A DNA stretch of 33,570 nt from Euryarchaeota archaeon UBA220. GTDB taxonomy: Archaea; Thermoplasmatota; Poseidoniia; Poseidoniales; Thalassarchaeaceae. The DNA lies in contig DAON01000004.1 in the NCBI GenBank assembly GCA_002501885.1, positions 1 through 33,570 on the forward strand, written 5' to 3'. The notes under the pieces were generated by a model. That model did not search any database. It saw only the letters and a list, made by a program, of their open reading frames with translations, and had not been told where the DNA came from. Below, piece by piece: positions 18,801-26,700 of the stretch. How positions within the stretch are numbered: the stretch's first letter is position 1; each line of letters starts with the position of its first letter. The position numbers were made by a program, and so were the translations under genes.

Positions 18801-20199
18801 ATGGGATTTCAGTGGACTACCTAGAGAGGTCGCGACATACACCTTTACCATTTGGTCATCCGACAGTGATTTCTGTCAGGGATTCATCGATGAATGTACT
18901 CCTGCTGAGTTAACTCTGACTATTGATAACTCAAATAGCGAACCATTCATCAGTCTGATTTCTCCCTACGAAGGAGAGAGAGTTTCCGTTTCAACAGAGA
19001 CCGTCTTTGAAGGAGTGGCTAGAGATAACGATGGAACCGTTTCTAGAGTGGACTTTGAGATTAAAGATGTGTTGAACAACTACTTGCTGGTATCTTCGGG
19101 TTCGATATCAGATATAGAGCAAAATGGAGCATGGAGTCTAGTTTGGGACTCCACGGTATTGATTCATGATAGGCAGTATCTGGTCAGATTCAGATCTTAT
19201 GACGGCTATGACTACAGCGACTGGGCCGAAGTAACTATTGTTGCTGACAACCCTCCGGATGCGGGTAACTCTCAACCAACTTTCGACTCAACCGGTTGGG
19301 AGGATGAGATTGTTCTGTACTGTGAAACCAATTCCCAATCTCAGGATAGGTGTACCAAAGCCGAAATCGACTTGTTACAATTCTTCGACGACGCTGATGT
19401 AAATCAGAACCTAATTCTCTCAGTTTACGATAATGAGAATTTGGATACCGACGATCATCATGGTATAGTAATCAATGTCGGCACCGATGGAATGGCCGTG
19501 TACAATCCTGTTACTATGTTCTTCTATGATACGGATATGTCTACTTGGACACTAGAGAATGTGGTCTTCGTAGCCACCGATGTCTTCGGTTCTAAGATTA
19601 ATTCTAACCCTGTGACAATGACTGTAGAGGGAATTCAATTCACCATCACTCCGCCAGAAGACACCACTGTGTCTGAAGAGGGAATAGCCGTATTCACCGG
19701 CATTGGACTTCCCGGGAAGACAGTCACTGTCACCATAGCAGGAAATACGGTAAACAACACCATCGTTAATCCTGATTCTACATGGTCGATAGGGATTCCT
19801 GCATCTAGAATAGATGGTAGTGCAACTCCCACATTCAAATACGGAGGAGACAATTTTGAAGGCTCGATGATTACAGTTTCAGGAACTGGAGATGAGGGCA
19901 TGGGGATGGGTACAATTATCATTATCGTAATAGTAACTCTTGCCTTACTCGGCGGCCTAGTATACTTCTTTGTGGAGGTCGAGGTCGACGAGGATGAGAT
20001 GCTAGAAGGTACCGAAGAAGCCCATCAGGACACTGAAGAGGAGGAAGATCCGTACGCTTGGGCAAAGGAGTCTGAATCTATAGAAGATACCGAGCCCGAG
20101 CCCGAATCAAGATTGCAGAAGCACGACGACCATCCAGGCTGGCTTTGGGATCCCGATAACCAAGAATGGGTACCTGACCCTGATAACCCTCAGTCGTGA
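15859..20199 (+). CDS. Large surface protein: signal peptide, parallel beta-helix, MopE-like motif, Ig-like domains, TM helix, WW-like cytoplasmic tail
   Basis: This 1,446-residue protein is probably exported and anchored by its C-terminus. A signal peptide covers about residues 1-34 (ending near PVSANN). Residues ~40-520 carry parallel beta-helix style repeats (TVIFPNGTHLDVRGNL, GISMQNSAGTISNSEF, NDIGPVGGWNGLWM). At 725-734 is CNDGIDNDGD, continuing to a second Cys, the signature of MopE-like metal-binding motifs. Ig-like or fibronectin-like segments fill ~760-1340. One membrane helix lies at ~1352-1374. The ~72-residue tail is highly acidic and ends with PGWLWDPDNQEWVPDP (from 1426), two-Trp spacing that recalls small WW-like binding motifs. 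Many cysteines come in close pairs. It is probably a carbohydrate-binding or adhesive display protein. The ligand is unknown, and the cytoplasmic tail hints at an intracellular partner. Confidence 0.85.
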   Translation: MADTNRTRSHMLVILMLSSLFVALVGPAAPVSANNETTSGIVSGTETWSGVHTLSGDVVISSGAKLIIEPGTTVIFPNGTHLDVRGNLCAGVSACGASGNSNTAQRITFQWTAPSNGSAIGECYGMSYGNQQIWIEDPSCYEGVLIRNSIDLSQTGLRYITIDGAWGIPYYIPTVYQWRYGALVIDGASPVLTEMEFSDINTTSVLTTNLAQPRFVGGEYVVGSDDSSGVRGSAVQIYGSGTPITPLTLESPELIGTNVGCSRQAPSRPAVWAQDAHIEITDATVAVGDYGISMQNSAGTISNSEFNVNCNGIDINSRKAVGNTDYEINLIGNEITTADGAPITVFQGGLANIIANELEGAEQSSGIAIESSEVKILNNDIGPVGGWNGLWMLGSFDVIAENNTIHDIAREPIRAGEYGSSAPSPSASRVYLANNTITTDGSGECSQTKYDDWDGDFTCPVVHAYRSGVSMYDNTINAAGSADGIRAVGALLNIQRNTFNVPGTGAIMKHYNDGYAGSQQFGTLAFFSHNTWAGVGMTYNVTKSSVTVQSEYIPSPPPGEYPVQLVWSDQEAWPANQFQTSVVPTFVKECPNCADFTPIGFPLSVGDGMGVSSAMDNNSTTFTFANLSNLDRTKIHIETQPTPYAVQVRRAEMVRFQTLVNGERVENTNVLIEDALGNDLYSLYTQDDGYTPWFALPSDFHLDIRGLGGGDNPDGFADDQYEDSCNDGIDNDGDLTVDMSDEDCDYLAGTRELSRYYYTAYRFGFGYARDDFTLTDTTLQDTINLVNSAPTVYVTQSDGHSFRKTVNLTGSAHDGNLAGVYGSDELAQWDQGGYVHEVQVKDPFTSEWSSAGLAVDTSGMSEGQVTKTNRPFSSWYYEIDMSNREEGDYVFEIRAFDGIDYSPIIYKSVKLNVQAPTISVTSPSSFSTHSEGSVTFEGTAFDNYGCPVDCSKDLGDIYFHIEGPNFDVTTPAEGGADWSWTWDFSGLPREVATYTFTIWSSDSDFCQGFIDECTPAELTLTIDNSNSEPFISLISPYEGERVSVSTETVFEGVARDNDGTVSRVDFEIKDVLNNYLLVSSGSISDIEQNGAWSLVWDSTVLIHDRQYLVRFRSYDGYDYSDWAEVTIVADNPPDAGNSQPTFDSTGWEDEIVLYCETNSQSQDRCTKAEIDLLQFFDDADVNQNLILSVYDNENLDTDDHHGIVINVGTDGMAVYNPVTMFFYDTDMSTWTLENVVFVATDVFGSKINSNPVTMTVEGIQFTITPPEDTTVSEEGIAVFTGIGLPGKTVTVTIAGNTVNNTIVNPDSTWSIGIPASRIDGSATPTFKYGGDNFEGSMITVSGTGDEGMGMGTIIIIVIVTLALLGGLVYFFVEVEVDEDEMLEGTEEAHQDTEEEEDPYAWAKESESIEDTEPEPESRLQKHDDHPGWLWDPDNQEWVPDPDNPQS

Positions 20200-20257
20200 T
20201 TCACGCAACGCTCGCTTGTCACGAAACTTCTTGTGTAGATGATTGCACTCGACGAAT

Positions 20258-22786
20258 ATGACAACCATGGCCGCTCCACGCCCGGGCGTTCAGGAACGCA
20301 TTCTACTTCACTTGAGAGACTATGTTGATCATGCAGACAAGGTCGAGGTGCCTTTCGCTTTATCTCAGATGGGAATAGCCAACGCAGTTGCCATCGCACG
20401 CTCAAATGTGCCCCGTGCAATAGCAGGAATGAGAGAACAAGGACATCTAATCGAAAGGCAAGCCCATGTTTCTGGTGTCTCGCGAAAGCGTAAGGCGTAC
20501 TTCCTTACTGAAGACGGAGCCAGTATTGCCGATGACATCTGGGCTAAGGTTAGTGCTCAGACCATTAGGCTGGTCCATCCAGATGGGCGCTCAGAGTCTA
20601 TGGAACTAGGGCAGGCTCTCGACTCTACCGATTTACCACTCAGGCATGTTGATTTCCTACGCTATCTGGATGAGACAGGTACAGTTGATCTGTCAAAACT
20701 ATCTCCAGAGCTGATTGAAAGAGATTTATCAAAGCACATCGAGAAGCAACTAGTCTCATCTCTGAACGACTTGCCTAGGACAAGGAGATTCTTCGGAAGA
20801 GAGGATGAGTTGGATAGCATGGTCGCACTCTTGGAGGACCACTCAAGCTCTATTCTAGTTCCTGGGATTGCAGGTATAGGAAAGACCTCACTTGCAGGAA
20901 AACTTCTCGAGCATTTTACTCACCGAAGAAATCTTCTCTATCATAGATGCCAAGACTGGGAGGGGTCAAGAGCATTCTTTGAAGCTACATCTGAATGGTT
21001 GTCTGCATTAGGCCATAATGATCTATCGGACTACCTTGCTGGCACCCCAGTGCCTCAAGCAAACTTGGCTGTAGACTTAATCATGGAAGGTCTGCAAGAT
21101 ACGCCCGCACTTATTGTGGTTGATGATTTACACAAGATTGGAGACGAGACTCTTATTTCCGCACTCAGATCAATGACCCTGAAAATCCCTGAACTAAATG
21201 ATGTAGGGCTTGTACTATTCTCGCGTTCTTTCAGAATGGTCGTGCCCGAATCAGACTCTTCAGGACGAATCGTCACTCTTGTAATGCCTCTGGAAGGGCT
21301 AGATCAGGATTCTAGTAGGCAAATTCTCACAGCAATGCCAAACATTGACACAACCCAGTTCTTGCACATCTACACACTATCTAGGGGCCACCCTCTAGTA
21401 CTCGAACTCATTAACAGAGGGAGCGTTGGAGAGACATTCCATGCCACTCTAGAAGCATTCGTTGAGCAGGAGATTTTCAGCAGATTGTCTGGTCCTGAGA
21501 AGAGATTACTGGGTGCTATTGCAGTCTTCAGAGAGCCTATGCCACTAGAGTCCATTAGTGACCTAAATACAGACACCGAACTTCTAGACAGCCTAGTCGA
21601 GAAAGGCCTTGCTAGACAAGCCGACAGTCAGCATTACGATGTTCACGATTTAGTTAGGGAGTTCCTTACTCGCTCGATGGATGACTCCCTAAGACAGGAA
21701 TTGCACAATAATGCCAAGGAGTGGTACAGAACTCGCTTGGAAACCGCAGCTGATAGGATAGAGTACATACATCATCTCAACGAGTCAGGAGGAATAGAAG
21801 ATCTCGCCGAAGTACTCTCCTCTGAAGGCCACAACCTAGTCAAGTCTGGACATACAGAACTGCTTGGTATTTTGAGGTCCTTGGAAAGAGAAGGTTTCGA
21901 CTCTAGAAGCTGGTGCATCATCCATGAGCTTAGAGGAGATATCCTCTCCATACAAGGCAGATGGGATGAAGCTGAGAGCGAGTATGATGCTGCCATCCCA
22001 ATCGCTCGAAAGAATGGAATGGCAGAGGAACTCTCTCGCCTACTTTCTGCAAGAGCCGATATCGCAGTGAAGCGAGGCGCAATGGATGATGCTTTGGAGA
22101 TGCACAGAAAAGCACTCGAAATACAGGTAAAACTCAGAGACTCAGTCGGTGCCGCTCGTTCTTACAATAACATGGGGTATATCTTCAGACGCAGAAGGGA
22201 TACTAGGCACGCACTAGAAGTCTATTCGAATGTAGAGAAACTATTGGAATCGGAACACCATCCAGAACTTTGTCAGGCTAGAATTAGAATGGCCGCAGCA
22301 TATCTCGAGATGGGTGAATTGGACCGGGCCAGAGAACATGCTCTCAGGGCATTCGAAGAAACAGAGGAAGGAGACTCTGACATCTCCCATGCTCGCGCTA
22401 TGGCAGTTCTAGGAAGATACTATGCTCGCGTCAAGGAGAATGAGTTGGCTATGCAATACTACTCCAAAGCTTTGGAAATTCTCTCAGATCAGACTGATCC
22501 ACACAGCGCCGTCGAGGTCTCGATGCTTCTAGGACAGGTTCTGAATGACGCAGACCGCAAAGAAGAGGCATCAGAGCAGTACATCGATGCCCTAGTTCTT
22601 GCTGAGGCCAATGACTTCAGGATGCTCCAAGGAGAAATCCTCGCCCGTCTTGGCGAGGTCGAGAGTGACAGATCCCAGAAGATGGACTACCTACAGCGTT
22701 CCTTATCGGTATTCAGAGAATTGGGAGCTGTAGACCGGATGAGAGAAGTTCAAAACTCGGTTCACAGGGCTGTAATGGGCAATTAG
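20258..22786 (+). CDS. Winged-helix / STAND ATPase / TPR regulator
   Basis: The product has 842 residues from ATG 20258; ATG 20267 and an upstream TTG at 20243 are alternatives. The N-terminal ~85 residues look like a winged helix (QERILLHLRDYV...AIAGMREQGHLIERQ... then a wing with VSRKRKAYFLTEDG). A STAND-type ATPase begins near FFGREDELDSM. Its Walker A is GIAGIGKT (203-210), and its Walker B is LIVVDDLH with Asp289 and Asp290. The C-terminal half, from about residue 480, is helical repeats of TPR type (GRWDEAESEYDAAIPIARKNG; YNNMGYIFRRRRDTRHALEVY). MalT-like regulators of this class act as ATP-dependent, ligand-triggered transcription factors, though MalT carries its DNA-binding domain at the other end. 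It follows the surface-protein gene by 58 bases and is the likeliest local regulator; this is inferred from position. Its stop overlaps that of the convergent hydrolase gene. Confidence 0.85.
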   Translation: MTTMAAPRPGVQERILLHLRDYVDHADKVEVPFALSQMGIANAVAIARSNVPRAIAGMREQGHLIERQAHVSGVSRKRKAYFLTEDGASIADDIWAKVSAQTIRLVHPDGRSESMELGQALDSTDLPLRHVDFLRYLDETGTVDLSKLSPELIERDLSKHIEKQLVSSLNDLPRTRRFFGREDELDSMVALLEDHSSSILVPGIAGIGKTSLAGKLLEHFTHRRNLLYHRCQDWEGSRAFFEATSEWLSALGHNDLSDYLAGTPVPQANLAVDLIMEGLQDTPALIVVDDLHKIGDETLISALRSMTLKIPELNDVGLVLFSRSFRMVVPESDSSGRIVTLVMPLEGLDQDSSRQILTAMPNIDTTQFLHIYTLSRGHPLVLELINRGSVGETFHATLEAFVEQEIFSRLSGPEKRLLGAIAVFREPMPLESISDLNTDTELLDSLVEKGLARQADSQHYDVHDLVREFLTRSMDDSLRQELHNNAKEWYRTRLETAADRIEYIHHLNESGGIEDLAEVLSSEGHNLVKSGHTELLGILRSLEREGFDSRSWCIIHELRGDILSIQGRWDEAESEYDAAIPIARKNGMAEELSRLLSARADIAVKRGAMDDALEMHRKALEIQVKLRDSVGAARSYNNMGYIFRRRRDTRHALEVYSNVEKLLESEHHPELCQARIRMAAAYLEMGELDRAREHALRAFEETEEGDSDISHARAMAVLGRYYARVKENELAMQYYSKALEILSDQTDPHSAVEVSMLLGQVLNDADRKEEASEQYIDALVLAEANDFRMLQGEILARLGEVESDRSQKMDYLQRSLSVFRELGAVDRMREVQNSVHRAVMGN

Positions 22787-23625
22787 CCAATAATCCTCTC
22801 TGGCTCGGACTGGCCTAGCCAATGGCTAAACTCCGGTCCACTTTGCCTGGATATCCCTATACTGCCGACGAATTTGTCTTCCATCGCCATAAGGACCTCA
22901 CTTTCAGCTAGATGAGGAGCGTTGTTTCTTTCAGAGAGGTGACATAACACAAGACTCTCTAATCTATTGCTAACAATCTCAGCCAGTGCATCTCCTGTCT
23001 GCGTATTAGACAAGTGACCCCCTCTTCCTGATATGCGTCGTTTGAGTGATTCAGGATAGGGTCCACTCATCAGTCTTGAATGATCATAGTTAGCCTCTAT
23101 TGATATGTGACTACACCCAGAAAGATGACGCATCAAATCGACAGTCAACTCGCCTAGGTCAGTCACTATTGCGGCTCTTCGACCGTCACCGTTGCTAGCA
23201 ATTACAGCCACATTATCGGCATCATCGTGAGGCACTGGTATAGGCATTAGACTAATCTCTTCACTAACTACTATTCTCTCTAAGGACTCGAAAGTTCTGC
23301 ATTCTGCCATCGGCTCCCATCCCATCCTAGTTGCAGTTTCAAGATTGGAATGTAAAACAGAGTCCCAGTTTTTTGAAGCGCGTAGGGCAGTTTTGGAGTG
23401 GTCGGAGTGGTGATGAGTGACTAATATGGCATCAATTGAAGACGGTTCTACACCAGCCAGTCCGAGCCTCGCCTCCATCTGCTTTAGAGAGAATCCACAA
23501 TCAATCAAGACACAAGTCTCTTCCGACCTAAGCAGGGTGGAATTTCCGGCACTTCCAGAGCCAAGATGGGTGATTTCCATTCCCATACGAGTTAGGCGGC
23601 ACAGGACCTCCTTGAACCAATCCAT
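22783..23625 (-). CDS. MBL-fold metallo-hydrolase, YycJ/WalJ-like
   Basis: The 280-residue protein is a cytoplasmic metallo-beta-lactamase-fold hydrolase. Numbering from the Met at 23625, it has GSGSAGNSTLL at 22-32, the metal motif HHHSDH at 71-76, a second ligand region VTDLGEL near 154-160, EANYDH at 177-182, GHLSN at 203-207 and CHLSERNN at 228-235. This order matches the YycJ/WalJ group, members of which are thought to act as nucleases or phosphodiesterases. Starts at 23586 or 23580 (MEITHLGSGS) would remove about 15 residues and give a more typical N-terminus. An AGGAGGT stretch lies inside the longer version but 19 bases from the nearest such ATG, so the start stays open. The gene converges with the STAND gene, sharing four bases, and is divergent from the giant repeat protein. 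Confidence 0.88.
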   Translation of the reverse strand: MDWFKEVLCRLTRMGMEITHLGSGSAGNSTLLRSEETCVLIDCGFSLKQMEARLGLAGVEPSSIDAILVTHHHSDHSKTALRASKNWDSVLHSNLETATRMGWEPMAECRTFESLERIVVSEEISLMPIPVPHDDADNVAVIASNGDGRRAAIVTDLGELTVDLMRHLSGCSHISIEANYDHSRLMSGPYPESLKRRISGRGGHLSNTQTGDALAEIVSNRLESLVLCHLSERNNAPHLAESEVLMAMEDKFVGSIGISRQSGPEFSHWLGQSEPERIIG

Positions 23626-23658
23626 GAGAACGGCACATAGGGGCCAGTTTTCGTCTTA

Positions 23659-23695
23659 CGACGGCTACGCCGTCGGCGTACGCGCACATGCGCGT
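23659..23695. promoter_or_regulatory. Two tandem GC-rich palindromes in the divergent intergenic region
   Basis: CGACGGC-TAC-GCCGTCG (23659-23675) is a perfect 7-bp inverted repeat with a three-base centre. It is followed at once by ACGCGCA-CA-TGCGCGT (23680-23695), also 7 bp. The 60 bases from 23651 to 23710 are about 67% G+C (40 of 60), above the surrounding genes. The position between two divergent starts excludes a simple terminator for an annotated gene and favours an operator or leader structure. Confidence 0.45.
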
Positions 23696-23700
23696 GTCCG

Positions 23701-23741
23701 AACGACGCTCCATCATCATGATAAGTCATCCAACGACGCTC
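23701..23741 (+). repeat. 10-bp direct repeat pair spaced 31 bp, possible regulator site
   Basis: AACGACGCTC occurs at 23701-23710 and again at 23732-23741, with start-to-start spacing of 31 bp, about three helical turns. The self-complementary ATCATGAT (23715-23722) lies between them. The pair sits 23-63 bases before the start of the giant repeat protein. Confidence 0.4.
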
Positions 23742-23753
23742 AGTACACCAGTC

Positions 23754-23759
23754 AGGTGA
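23754..23759 (+). promoter_or_regulatory. Shine-Dalgarno site AGGTGA of the giant repeat protein
   Basis: AGGTGA ends four bases before ATG 23764, a standard spacing. It fixes this start, which also begins a clean signal peptide. Confidence 0.65.
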
Positions 23760-23763
23760 AACC

Positions 23764-26700
23764 ATGCGCCGCAAGCAGACAGCCCTGCTCATCACACTAC
23801 TTATCCTTGGCAGTATGGCATTCGTCTCTCAGACCCGGCCACAGGCGTCAGTTTCCTCCACCGACCCAATTACTGCAGATCGAGGCGGACCTCCAGTTAC
23901 AGACGAAGATGGGGACAAGATTCCGGACTTGCATGAGTCAATCTTTGGAGATGTTAGACTAATTGAGAGTAGCACCGGAATCATCTCCATCAGTGGCCTT
24001 GATCCAATGAACTCGACAGACAATATGTCTGACCATGACAGAGATGGTGCGAGCGCCCTATTGGAATTCTGCTGGCCTTACACTCTAGACACCTGCTTTG
24101 ATCGTCTATCACTTACTGGTAAACCTCCCCAGTTCACTGACTCAGGACTCAGAGAATACCTTGATCCACGTGTTGCAGACACTGATGGAGATGGATTACC
24201 AGATGGTTATGAAATACACATGTGCACTGAAGGAGGCCTTGGGTATCAGAATGCAACTAACGCTTGGCAATGCCTCTGGTTTGATCCACTCGATCCTTCA
24301 GATTCTATTGAGGACATCGACGCCTGTGAAGATTTCACCTTTGGTTGTGGAGATGGCTTTGATGTCAACAGGGATGGATTAATCGACTTCGGAGAGAGAT
24401 ATACCAATTCGGAAGAATATCTGTATGGAACTCCTGATGATTGGATTACTGAGAGAGACGGCCTGTGGTGTGCTGGTGAGATACCTGGCCTTTCGAGAGA
24501 CTCCTGCCAGTCAGAAGTAGAGCGAGCAACGGGGGATGATGGCTGGCTGGGAAGTGATCCAACCGAGCCGGATTCCGATTATTACACTTGGTCGGAAGTT
24601 CTCGCAGTTGGCCTTGCAGTGCCTGGTGATGGAATTCCTGATGGCTGGGAAGTTCACTACGGACTGGATCCGAGGAACTCAAGCGATGCTATAGAAGATA
24701 CCGACATGGATGGCTGGGATTTAGACCGTGATGGATTCATCATTCCAGATATCTCTACTGCAACAGTCCATTGGGGAGAGGCATTCAGCAATTATGAAGA
24801 GTACATGATTCATCACGATGATGGGGCTTGGGTGACTCCCGGTTTGCGAGGCACTCAGATTACATCTCAACAAGAGTCTCCGATCTCATTTGACCAATCC
24901 ACTTCGCCCGGTTTGGTCGATGGGGCCGTGCACACAGTAGTCTCAGATCAATCTAGAGACCGCCTATTGGTCGGCTCCAAGTACGGGATTACTGCACTTG
25001 ATCCATTTGGAGGAACTGCATCCCTACATCCACTTCCTTCTGGAATAGAGATGAACACAATGTTCAGATGGACATCAGGCGATTTAGACTACCTCATAAT
25101 CGGCAGTAACATCGGCCTACACCATGTCATACTCGAAAATGGCCTACCTGATATGGGCACACTTACAGAATCCAACTTGGGGCCAATTGAACATATCTCG
25201 GAACTCGATACTGGAAGTGGAGATCTTGACCTCATGGTTTTCGGAAACTCCTCTGCATGGACAATGACTCTCAGCTCGATCGATAATGGAGTCGAACTAT
25301 CCACGGCCATCCTAAATGAAGCAATGAGCGAAATTCTTTCTGACGCAGGCGCCCAGACTAGAGATGCCGTCCATGTACCTATGTTCGGTCGAGGCCCCCT
25401 TCTCCTCGTAGGGACAGACGCTGGCCTAATTGCATGGAATACCACTGATGGCTCAACTTCAATTGGCAATCCCTGGTGGGTCTTTGACCGCGAGAATGCT
25501 GAAGAATTTGTGCAAAGGGCCGACTTGCTAAATATTTCCAAGTCTGCAATCGTCAATGCTTTGGTCAAGGCAGGGCCTTTGGATGCCACAGGAGAAGTCG
25601 AAGAAGTTACAGGAGTTTGGGTAGGGACTGCAGGCGGACTTCATCTTCTCGACCTACAACTCTTGATTCAGATGCCTAGGACCGCTTTCGACACTGAGCG
25701 TATGTACAACATTGAACGATGGCAGAACGGTGCCAACGACATTCATTCCATCCTCCCTATGGATGGCATGATCTATCTTGGATCTAGAGATGGTACTTGG
25801 TGCTTGGAAGGTGGCCATGCCGGGATTCTGGGGTTGGGCCTAAACCAGACTAGAATTCCAGGGCTAGTAACCTCGCTAACAACTCTCAAGCAAGGCTCCA
25901 ATATCTGGGTATTCACGGGGATTTCTCCGGGCAGATACATGAACATCATGCCAATCGATCCGACTTCAGTGGACTCCGACTTAGATGGCATGCCGGATGG
26001 TTGGGAATTCATCTATGGGTTGGACCCGACAGACCCCTATGACAGAGATCGCGACGCAGACGCAGATGGAGTCTACTACACATCTGCTGATGGCTTCACT
26101 TTGAGCCGTGATTGGACAAATCTAAATGAGTACAGATTCATCTCCTCTACTGAGGGTGGTTTCAATGGTAGTGATCCTAGAAACATGGATACCGACGGTG
26201 ATGGCCTGACAGATGGAGAGGAGTACTGGGGCTGGTTCGCAGATTCCACAAACTTCGACTGCCACTACCTAAATGACGAATATTTGTGTGATGAAGAGAC
26301 CGGACAACTGGCTAAGCAGGTGCATTTGGAAGGCTGGTTGGGTTCAGGAGCAGGGGGAGGGACTGATGGCCCAACAGATCCAACCAACGCAGACACAGAT
26401 GGCGACGGCATGCCCGATGGCTGGGAGATGGAACATCGTAGATGGATTGGAGATGTGTATAACGGAGGAAACCTTTGGACGCTCGATCCACGCGACCCCT
26501 CTGACAAAGATGAAGATGCAGATGGTGACGGCCTGAGTAATCTCTGCGAATACATGTGGTCCAATCTTCTTGAGACTGTTCTGAGAGAAGGATTGCCCAC
26601 TCACGGAGAGACAGCGGAGGCAGCTGCAAATTGGTCTGCTACTGATCCAAATAATATAGACTCAGATGGAGACTCTCTGCCGGATGGCTGGGAGGCCCGA

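Noticed and set aside
20195..20245. Short inverted repeats (CGTGATTCACG and CACGAA...TTCTTGTG) before the STAND gene
   Set aside because: Short or bulged, overlapping a stop codon, and well within what chance allows.
20258..22786. STAND protein as an antiphage (NLR/Avs-like) defence gene
   Set aside because: It has a winged helix where an effector nuclease, TIR or protease domain would be expected, and no other defence gene is nearby, so a regulator is more likely.
25089..25589. Open frame of 166 codons antisense to the giant repeat protein
   Set aside because: Same reasons: low-complexity Ser/Pro-rich translation, no recognisable domain, complete overlap with a real gene.
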